From: MGOM01 sp035455265
GTDB lineage: Bacteria; Chloroflexota; Anaerolineae; Anaerolineales; E44-bin32
Direction of reading: 5' to 3'
Assembly: GCA_035455265.1 (NCBI GenBank)
Contig: DATIFK010000040.1
Location: forward strand, 1 to 21,584
DNA length: 21,584 bases
A model generated the notes under the pieces. That model did not search any database, had not been told where the DNA came from, and saw only the letters and a program-made list of their open reading frames with translations. Below are positions 1 to 5,106 of the stretch, one piece after another. The position numbers and the translations under genes are program-made. Each line of letters opens with the position of its first letter. Within the stretch, counting starts at the first letter, position 1.

Positions 1-2
1 AT

Positions 3-266
3 TCTGATACCATCTTTCTCGCCCCAGACTTCCGATCCCAAACTCGTTTGCTAGAGCTCGCCGGCATAGTTGAGAAGCGGCCCGGAGGGCACTTCTTGAC
101 TCGGGAGGCGACAAACCTTATCCCTGACTTCACCAAGTACCTCAAGACGAAGGGGGCTTTGGAGAAAGGTGCGAGAGTCGGGATCCGCAGGAGGGCATCG
201 GCCTCCCAGGCACGGGCCAGACGGAAACCCCGCCGGGCGGTTCTGCCACGCGAAGACGCCGCCTAA
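3..266 (+). CDS. C-terminal part of an unidentified cassette protein
   Basis: The frame is open from the left window edge and ends with TAA at 264-266, inside the R'' box (GCCTAAC) of the first attC, so this is the 3' end of a cassette gene. A TTG at 48 could be read as a start, but it has no Shine-Dalgarno sequence and the frame continues upstream of it. The visible 87 residues begin with a stretch containing LLELAGIVEKRPGGHFLT, which resembles the recognition helix and beta wing of a winged-helix domain. A very basic Arg-rich tail follows. The winged-helix idea rests on pattern only, and no family is recognised. Confidence 0.5.
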   Translation, partial: SDTIFLAPDFRSQTRLLELAGIVEKRPGGHFLTREATNLIPDFTKYLKTKGALEKGARVGIRRRASASQARARRKPRRAVLPREDAA

Positions 267-458
267 CAACTCGATGGAGCCCCTTTCGCTTCCCTCCAGG
301 GATCTTCGACCGACCCGCGGAAGAACGCCGGGGACCTCCGGCCGGCGAGCTGCGGCGTAGGCTCATCCAGGAGTATCCTTGAGCAGGCTGGGCGACTCCC
401 CCACTGGGGTGCTTCCTTTCAAGACGCTCCGCGGGCGCGAGTCTCGAGGCCGTTGGGG
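261..458 (+). repeat. attC site 1 (with about 44-bp internal insertion)
   Basis: The left box is GCCTAAC at 261-267, followed by AACTCGATGGAGCC. The right end reads CTCGAGGCCGTTGGGG with the R' box GTTGGGG at 452-458. The reverse complement of the right end gives CCCCAACGGCCTCGAG, which pairs with the left end over R and L boxes. The interior closely matches the other copies up to about 398, then carries about 44 extra bases before the conserved TCGAGGCCGTTGGG end. That makes it 198 bp against 156-159 bp for its siblings. Confidence 0.8.
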
Positions 459-535
459 GGCTAGGTCGTGGTCATCTTCCTGACCAGCTTTGGGAGACTC
501 GTCCGAGGGATGCAAACACCAAGGAGAGAACGAAT

Positions 536-1063
536 GTGAACAACAAGTTTCGCCGAGCTGTGCCGGTAGCGCTTGGCCTACTCCTATCAGGCTGCGGCCC
601 TGGCCAATGGCTCGGCCCTTCCATCACGCCTACACCTACTTCATCGACAACACCTACACCGAGCAGTACTCCAACCCCGACGTCAACCAGCACCCCAACC
701 TCAACGCCGACCCTGACTTCTACGCCCACGCCGCCGAATCCGTTAGCACCAGTGATAACAGACGTCGGGCTCGTTGAAGATACCTCGTCCGGATCTCTGA
801 TCGTTCACCAAAGGATTTCTTTCAGTGACATGGACGGAGATGCCTACTACGTACACTATGAACTGGTCAAGGCTTCTGTTGGGTCCGTCGAGGTGACGGA
901 CAGTGAGTTTGATGTCGGGAGTAGCCAGCAGATCTTAGGAGCATTCATAACTGGCACCTGGGGTTGTGGCACTCGCACCTACACCATCACCCTAAGGGCC
1001 ACTATCTGGGACAGGGCTGGCAACAGCAGTAACCCTTGGGATTACACCATCAGCTGCCACTAA
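536..1063 (+). CDS. Secreted lipoprotein with Thr/Pro linker and beta-sandwich-like domain (cassette cargo)
   Basis: This 175-residue protein starts at GTG 536, with AAGGAGAG about 8 nt upstream. The overlapping ATG at 534 is followed at once by TGA and cannot be used. The N-terminus has a short basic segment, a hydrophobic core and lipobox LLSGC with the lipidated Cys at residue 20. Residues about 31-70 are a low-complexity Thr/Pro/Ser linker. The C-terminal 100 residues are rich in beta-strand-type sequence (ITDVGLVEDTSSG, ISFSDMDGDAYYVHYEL) with two Cys, consistent with an Ig- or cadherin-like sandwich. It is the only ORF of its cassette and lies between attC 1 and attC 2. Function is unknown; a surface-displayed binding module is plausible. 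Confidence 0.85.
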   Translation: MNNKFRRAVPVALGLLLSGCGPGQWLGPSITPTPTSSTTPTPSSTPTPTSTSTPTSTPTLTSTPTPPNPLAPVITDVGLVEDTSSGSLIVHQRISFSDMDGDAYYVHYELVKASVGSVEVTDSEFDVGSSQQILGAFITGTWGCGTRTYTITLRATIWDRAGNSSNPWDYTISCH

Positions 1064-1106
1064 ACCGAACTCATCACGCGAACGCGCTCCACGGCATTCT
1101 AACGCC

Positions 1107-1262
1107 GCCCAACAACTCGAGGGAGCCCCTTTCGCTCCGTTCCAGGGATCTTCGACCGACCCCCGGAAGAACGCCGGGGACCTCCGGCAGGCCAGCTGCG
1201 GCGTAGGCTCATCCAAGAGTATCCTTGAGCTGGCCGGGCGGCTCACCTCGAGGACGTTAGGC
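1107..1262 (+). repeat. attC site 2
   Basis: This is the cleanest copy. The R'' box GCCCAAC is at 1107-1113 and the R' box GTTAGGC at 1256-1262. The inner L arms are CTCGAGGGAGCC on the left and GGCTCACCTCGAG on the right. The right end reverse-complemented gives GCCTAACGTCCTCGAGG, which aligns with the left end with a small asymmetric spacer. The central part contains a further CCCCGG/CCGGGG hairpin. Length is 156 bp. Confidence 0.9.
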
Positions 1263-1291
1263 GGATGCTCAGCCCAGCCGAGAGGTCCTAG

Positions 1292-2134
1292 GTGTCAGAC
1301 GTGTTGAACCCCCACCCCTCAGCCCCCTTGGAGTACTGGTTCTTCAAGGTCAACCACCTAGGTACGGCCTTGCTTGTCGATTGGGTCTGCGACAGGAAGT
1401 CGGAGACTGGCATGCTTCGCATCAGCATCCATTCCGTCAAAGGCCGACAGGTGCTCTTCTCGCCCCACCCCGCCATCCTGAGGCATGGAGCCCCGGAGTT
1501 GGCCATGCAGGAAACCTCCTGGCCCCGGGGAGACATCCGTTGGCACCTGTCCCTCCAGGCTTCGCCCGATCGAATTCGCCCCCAGCTATTCCCCGCGGAG
1601 CAGGTGAAGATCTTCGACATGTCTTTGGAGTCTGCACCCACGGTCACCTTCAACGGCTGGATTGAACACCATGGCGACCGATACCCCGTTGTGGATGCCC
1701 TTGGCATGCTCTCCCACTATTGGGGAAGGGGTTTGCCCAAGGAGTGGTGGTGGATCTCTGCGAATCAGTTTGACAGTGCCGGCATCTCCGTCGAATGCAC
1801 AGTTCTCCGCTCCCACGTATGGGGAACAAAGCTCCATGCTCCCCTTGGATACCTCTACTATCGAAACGGGACGAGGAGCAGGCTCTTCATCTCTCCGCCG
1901 GCCCGTATCACTGTCGCAGGGTCACCCGACGCCTTTGAGGCCAGGGCGGCTTCTACGGGCGGCGCGCAGATCACCCTTAAGGCAACGGGGCGCGACTACG
2001 GGTCGCTAGGAGATGGGATCATCAACACACTCGTCGGCGACCTGGAGCTGTGGGATGGCGATAGCTTGGTCGCTCAGGCGCGAGGAACCGCAGCTCTTGA
2101 ACGCAGGGCAGACGCCGGGAAATCATCCGCCTGA
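1292..2134 (+). CDS. Tocopherol cyclase-like / AttH-CrtC-type lipocalin-fold protein (cassette cargo)
   Basis: This 280-residue protein starts at GTG 1292, only 30 nt after attC 2. An upstream ATG at 1265 is closed by a stop after eight codons. TGA at 2132-2134 sits within the R'' box of attC 3. The segment at residues about 144-160, WGRGLPKEWWWISANQF, resembles the conserved W-P-K-x-W-W-W-x-x-x-N-x-F signature of tocopherol cyclase-like and AttH/CrtC-like barrels. There is an upstream GWIEHHG and many beta-rich Trp/Tyr segments. Members of this superfamily act on or bind hydrophobic isoprenoids, carotenoids or fatty-acid-derived molecules. No signal peptide is visible, so a cytoplasmic location is likely. 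The family call is from motif memory and the substrate is unknown. Confidence 0.7.
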   Translation: MSDVLNPHPSAPLEYWFFKVNHLGTALLVDWVCDRKSETGMLRISIHSVKGRQVLFSPHPAILRHGAPELAMQETSWPRGDIRWHLSLQASPDRIRPQLFPAEQVKIFDMSLESAPTVTFNGWIEHHGDRYPVVDALGMLSHYWGRGLPKEWWWISANQFDSAGISVECTVLRSHVWGTKLHAPLGYLYYRNGTRSRLFISPPARITVAGSPDAFEARAASTGGAQITLKATGRDYGSLGDGIINTLVGDLELWDGDSLVAQARGTAALERRADAGKSSA

Positions 2135-2287
2135 CAACTCGATGCGGACCCTTTCGCTTCGCTCCAGAGATCTGCGACCGACCCCCCGGAAGAACGCCGG
2201 GGACCTCCGGCCGGCCAGCTGCGGCAAAACGGGTCTAAGATAGGTTCCAAGAGCTGGCCGGGGCGGCTCATATCGAGGCCGTTGGGC
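2129..2287 (+). repeat. attC site 3
   Basis: The R'' box is GCCTGAC at 2129-2135, which includes the TGA stop of the preceding gene. The R' box GTTGGGC is at 2281-2287. The arms are AACTCGATG on the left and ATATCGAGGCC on the right, and they pair when folded. The interior is nearly identical to attC 2 and attC 4. Length is 159 bp. Confidence 0.9.
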
Positions 2288-2330
2288 GGCGCGATGTTGG
2301 TATCCAGTCAACGAGGCCCCAGCGACTATC

Positions 2331-3218
2331 GTGAGAAACCTCCACCCCAAGCTTCGCCTTCCGCTCCTCTTCCTCGCAGCCGCGTCCCTCGGAGGGCTTG
2401 GCGTCTTGATTGCTGCCAGGGCCAGCACCCGAGCGGACCTTGAAGCCGCGATGGTCCTCGCCCGCGATGGAGTGGTGCAGAACTCGAATTGGCTCCCCGT
2501 CACCCGGCATCTCGACGGCCTCGAATTCGCCCTCGTTCCCGCTGGCTGCTTCACTATGGGGTCGACGGACTCCCAACTTGCTCTCGCACTCGACTTCTGT
2601 GAACGGTTCTTCGGAAGGGGCAACTGTCAGGTCGACTTTAAGAGCTCGGAAACACCCGCTCACGAGGTCTGCTTCGATCAGCCGTTTTGGATCCAAGTGA
2701 CTGAGGTCTCCAACAGGGCCTATGGGGCTAGCTCGAGCGTCGACATGTACCGGAATCTATCCTGGCCGAGAGAAACAGTCACCTGGTATCAGGCATCGGA
2801 GTTCTGCCAGCGCCACAAAGCACGCCTGCCGTCCGGAGAAGAATGGGAATACGCAGCCCGCGGACCAGATAGCGTGGTTTTCCCTTGGGGTGATGATTTC
2901 GACCTAGAGAACGTTATCTCCGGTCGTCTCGTTCCCGCTGAGGTTGGGTCTATCCCTTCTGGATCGTCCTGGGTGGGGGCGCTCGACATGAGCGGCGGAA
3001 TGGCGGAATGGGTGGAGGAACCCTATATCCCCTACGGCCAAGGGCCCACCGCCCCTGGAGCTCCTGAAGCCACTGGCCAACGAGTCCTCCGAGGAGGTTC
3101 CTGGTTCTCATTTTCTCCATACATGCTTCGCTCAGCTCATCGGGAAGCCGCCGATCCAGACACGGCAAACAGCACGATCGGCTTTCGATGCGCCCGTGAC
3201 ACGGACCTACCCCAATGA
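2331..3218 (+). CDS. Membrane-anchored FGE-sulfatase (SUMF1-like) domain protein lacking the Cys pair (cassette cargo)
   Basis: This 295-residue protein starts at GTG 2331. Residues 9-28 form a hydrophobic N-terminal anchor or signal. The FGE-sulfatase domain covers about residues 62-291, with the family landmarks FALVPAGCFTMGS, RLPSGEEWEYAARG, FPWGDDF, a degenerate GGMAEWVEE in place of GNVWEW, RVLRGGSWF and the terminal GFRCAR. True formylglycine-generating enzymes have two active-site Cys just after the RGGS motif. Here the segment reads SFSPYMLRSAHR and has none, so sulfatase maturation is unlikely. Such Cys-less members are often binding, scaffold or specialised oxygenase modules. It is the single ORF of its cassette, between attC 3 and attC 4. 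Confidence 0.85.
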   Translation: MRNLHPKLRLPLLFLAAASLGGLGVLIAARASTRADLEAAMVLARDGVVQNSNWLPVTRHLDGLEFALVPAGCFTMGSTDSQLALALDFCERFFGRGNCQVDFKSSETPAHEVCFDQPFWIQVTEVSNRAYGASSSVDMYRNLSWPRETVTWYQASEFCQRHKARLPSGEEWEYAARGPDSVVFPWGDDFDLENVISGRLVPAEVGSIPSGSSWVGALDMSGGMAEWVEEPYIPYGQGPTAPGAPEATGQRVLRGGSWFSFSPYMLRSAHREAADPDTANSTIGFRCARDTDLPQ

Positions 3219-3240
3219 CCGCATTCAACCTTCTCGCGCT

Positions 3241-3399
3241 GCCTGACAACTCGATGCGGACCCTTTCGCTTCGCTCCAGGGATCTCCGACCTACCCCCCG
3301 GAAGAACGCCGTGGACCTCCGGCCGGCCAGCCGCGGCGAATCGAACTTGATGTAGGATCGAAGAAATGGCCGGGCGGCTTCCATCTCGCCCATTGAGTC
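3241..3399 (+). repeat. attC site 4 (R' box mutated)
   Basis: The R'' box is GCCTGAC at 3241-3247, and the interior is nearly identical to attC 3. At the position expected for R' the sequence is ATTGAGT (3393-3399), with A in place of the G that precedes the crossover in GTTRRRY. The TTGAGT part still fits. The inner right arm (CATCTCGCCC) is also altered. Length is 159 bp, the same as its intact siblings, so the site looks point-mutated and not truncated. Confidence 0.8.
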
Positions 3400-3401
3400 A
3401 T

Positions 3402-3420
3402 GCTGTTGGTCCGACAGCAA
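3402..3420 (+). other. Small hairpin in the methyltransferase cassette leader
   Basis: TGCTGT (3402-3407) and ACAGCA (3415-3420) form a perfect 6-bp stem with a 7-nt loop. It lies between the crossover of attC 4 and the methyltransferase start at 3462. Its role is unknown; it could be a weak regulatory or stabilising leader element. Confidence 0.4.
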
Positions 3421-3461
3421 TGAGACACCCGATGACGTCGTGTCCTTGAAAGGGCAACCAG

Positions 3462-4223
3462 ATGCCGATCAGCGTAGATCCCGAGGGCAATGAAACTCAT
3501 GCCCTGTTCGAATTGACCGACCTGGATGGTCACGACGTCCTGGAGATAGGATGCGGGGACGGCCGTCTGACCTGGCGATATGCCTCTAGAGCGGCCCATG
3601 TGACGGCCATCGATCCATACGAGGGATCCATCAAGCGTGCCAAGGCGTCCGTTCCCGAGGTCGTGCGGGACCGCGTCGACATCCAGCGCGCGGATTTCGA
3701 ACGCTTCGCAGCTTCCAGCGCATCGTCGGCATTCGACACGGTCATCCTGTCTTGGGCGCTGTGTTGAATGGAGCATGAGGGCATGGTCCATGCCCTGGAG
3801 AGCATCCATCGGCTGCTGAAAACCAACGGCAGCCTCCTGGACATTCACCCTGTCGCTGACGTCGCTCTCGTCAAAGTCCTCAACGCAGGAAAGCAGGTGT
3901 TCTCCGAACTCTACCCATCCGAGAGTGGGGAGGACTTCCGCGCCGCCGATCGCGCCATCGACCTCATCGTAGAACGAGGCCTGTTCCGCTTGGACCGCAG
4001 CACTGTCGTCGACTTCCTCACACACGCCTCATCCACCTCAGAGTTGAAGGAGTTCCACGCGACGGCTGACGCCTACGACACGCGGCCCTCAGAGGGTCCT
4101 GTAGAAGCACGTCGAGGACTCCTCTACTCTCGGGTTGACCGGGCGCTCGAGATATCCGGCCCTGGCGCGGAGCTCGTCTATCACGAAGTCGTCCGAATGA
4201 CGCACCTCAAGCCGGTACATTGA
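3462..4223 (+). CDS. SAM-dependent methyltransferase with in-frame UGA at codon 102; candidate selenoprotein (cassette cargo)
   Basis: ATG 3462 opens a class I (Rossmann) methyltransferase. SAM motif I VLEIGCGDGRL is at residues 26-36, the ribose-binding acid is in AIDP (D51), and DIQRADFERF follows. Strand beta-4 is FDTVILSWALC. Codon 102 (3765-3767) is TGA. The same frame then continues with MEHEGMVHALESIHRLLK and LLDIHPV, exactly the helix and strand expected next, to a stop at 4221-4223. Read through, the product has 253 residues and a complete fold. The ATG directly after the TGA has no ribosome-binding site, so independent translation of the second half looks poor. A SECIS-like hairpin follows the UGA. 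The alternatives are a nonsense mutation, a sequencing error or two coupled fragments. It is flanked by attC 4 and the decayed attC 5. Confidence 0.7.
3765..3809 (+). promoter_or_regulatory. UGA codon with bacterial SECIS-like stem-loop
   Basis: TGA is at 3765-3767. AGGGCATG (3778-3785) and CATGCCCT (3789-3796) form a perfect 8-bp stem with loop GTC (3786-3788). A lower helix ATGGA (3768-3772) with TCCAT (3805-3809) begins right at the UGA. The apical loop starts 18 nt after the UGA and has G first. As I recall, bacterial SECIS elements need a loop about 16-37 nt downstream with G among the first loop bases, and E. coli fdhF has GGUC at its loop; here the apex also reads GGTC. The geometry is seen in the sequence; the selenocysteine role is inferred. 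Confidence 0.5.
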
Positions 4224-4238
4224 GAGGGCATCCTCGCC

Positions 4239-4385
4239 GCCGGACAACTCGATCCCCCTTGCTGCGTGTTCCCTGGAAAACACCAAGACGGTGTTCGCGA
4301 CCGACACCGCCTGGCTCGTCCATGATAGGCGCTCGTCTTGCCCGCCGGTCAGCGCGACAATGGCGGATCGTGTCCCAAGTTGGCG
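4239..4385 (+). repeat. Degenerate attC site 5
   Basis: The left end GCCGGACAACTCGATCC (from 4239) clearly matches the other attC left ends. The interior is then unlike them. A possible R' box GTTGGCG lies at 4379-4385, preceded by GGATCGTG, which pairs with the left-arm CGATCC. The implied length of 147 bp is close to the other sites. It is either a decayed or a divergent attC. The right boundary is uncertain. Confidence 0.5.
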
Positions 4386-4450
4386 GACGGCTCGCATCGA
4401 AATCGCCCAGGAGCCAAGGCACCAAAGGGACCGACCATTCGGAGGCCACA

Positions 4451-4885
4451 ATGCATGTATCAAGAAGAATCGCTAGTGCCCTCGCTGCCACCGCTCTCTT
4501 AGCATCCGCATGCTCCTTCGGCCCGCCGCCGTCGTGCGGCGACAACATCGGCGGGACGGCCGACACGGTCGTATTCGACCAGTACTTCAACAGCATGGCC
4601 CTCGTCAGCCACGCCACGGGTCAGACCGGGCCCGAAGGCGACAGCGGCTCACAGTTCGCCCAGGGCGACCAGCTCGAGATTCAGATCGATGCCAAGTCCG
4701 CGGTCGACGTGCGCGCCTGCATCCAGCCCACGAGCGGCGGGAACAAGATCGCCTTCGATCAGACGCAGAGCATGTCGCAGGGTCCGAACGTCTTCCCCGT
4801 CGGCGCGTTTGACAAGGGCACCTACGTCATTCGCGTCATCGTGGGCGACACCCTGGTGAAGAACTTCCCCTTCGCGACGGAATAG
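4451..4885 (+). CDS. Small secreted lipoprotein (probable cassette cargo)
   Basis: ATG 4451 is preceded by GGAGG (4441-4445) with 5-nt spacing, which decides the start; the frame is open further upstream but the sequence there does not look coding. The 144-residue product has a basic N-terminus (MHVSRRIA), a hydrophobic core and a Cys at residue 21 in the context ALLASAC, a near-consensus lipobox. The mature part has a second Cys at about residue 28, and beta-rich segments such as QLEIQIDAKSAVDVRACIQ and GTYVIRVIVGDTLVKNFPF. These suggest a small beta-sandwich, perhaps pre-peptidase C-like or Ig-like. It lies between two decayed attC-like segments, so it is probably the last recognisable cassette. 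Function is unknown. Confidence 0.8.
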   Translation: MHVSRRIASALAATALLASACSFGPPPSCGDNIGGTADTVVFDQYFNSMALVSHATGQTGPEGDSGSQFAQGDQLEIQIDAKSAVDVRACIQPTSGGNKIAFDQTQSMSQGPNVFPVGAFDKGTYVIRVIVGDTLVKNFPFATE

Positions 4886-4893
4886 GCGGCGCG

Positions 4894-5044
4894 GCCGGCA
4901 ATTCGTGGCGTCTTCCGGGGCGGCCGGCTCCGGCGAAACGAGTTGGATGATGGCGCTTTCAGCTCGAACGGGCTCTTCTGGGCACCTCGCGACTGACGCG
5001 GCCGGCTGCGCTACGTGGATGCTTGGCTAGCCGGGCAGTTGGCG
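4894..5044 (+). repeat. Possible strongly decayed attC site 6
   Basis: The left end GCCGGCAATTCGTGG (4894-4908) aligns with the attC left end GCCGGACAACTCGATGG with small changes. A central CTTCCGGGG, GGCCGGC, CGGCGAAACGAG order recalls the attC interior. The right end CTAGCCGGGCAGTTGGCG (5027-5044) recalls CTGGCCGGGCGG followed by GTT. Length is 151 bp. Pairing of the two ends is poor, so this is a suggestion only. Confidence 0.3.
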
Positions 5045-5106
5045 CAATAATCAGTCAGCCACGGCGCAGCCAGACGGACGGCTCTAGCAGCGCTTCGGAG
5101 AAGGCG

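Larger units (their letters stand above)
1..5044 (+). mobile_element. Integron gene-cassette array, distal part
   Basis: Successive + strand ORFs, one per unit, alternate with related non-coding repeats that carry attC landmarks. Cassette boundaries, taken at the G/TT crossover of each R' box, are about 453-1256, 1257-2281, 2282-3393 and from 3394 on. Two of the ORFs end with a stop codon lying inside the R'' box of the following repeat, which is typical of compact cassettes. The repeats degrade towards the right, as expected at the old, distal end of an array. The integrase and attI are not in the window and should lie to the left if the assignment is right. The boxes and their pairing are seen directly; the integron identity follows from known attC architecture. 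Confidence 0.82.

Noticed and set aside
261..3399. The repeats as a CRISPR array or as insertion sequences
   Set aside because: The units are about 157 bp and spaced by whole genes, with no short spacers, no transposase and no target duplications. The paired end boxes fit attC.
3765..3767. TGA read as Trp or Gly in an alternative genetic code
   Set aside because: TGA ends several intact genes in the window, with overlapping starts (8593, 10050, 17593, 18687).
3768..4223. Second half of the methyltransferase as a separate gene starting at ATG 3768
   Set aside because: It lacks a ribosome-binding site and starts in the middle of a Rossmann fold; alone it has no SAM-binding motif. Translational coupling cannot be fully excluded.
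4279..4295. AACACC/GGTGTT 6-bp hairpin after attC 5
   Set aside because: It is short and isolated, with no T-tract, and of a size expected by chance.
4220..4450. Upstream extension of the small lipoprotein frame to 4220
   Set aside because: The extension is Arg/Ser-rich and runs through the attC 5 remnant. ATG 4451 has a good ribosome-binding site and starts the signal peptide.
5023..5106. TTG 5023 as start of the WD40 lipoprotein
   Set aside because: It would place 28 non-signal residues before the lipoprotein signal, and ATG 5107 has a good ribosome-binding site.
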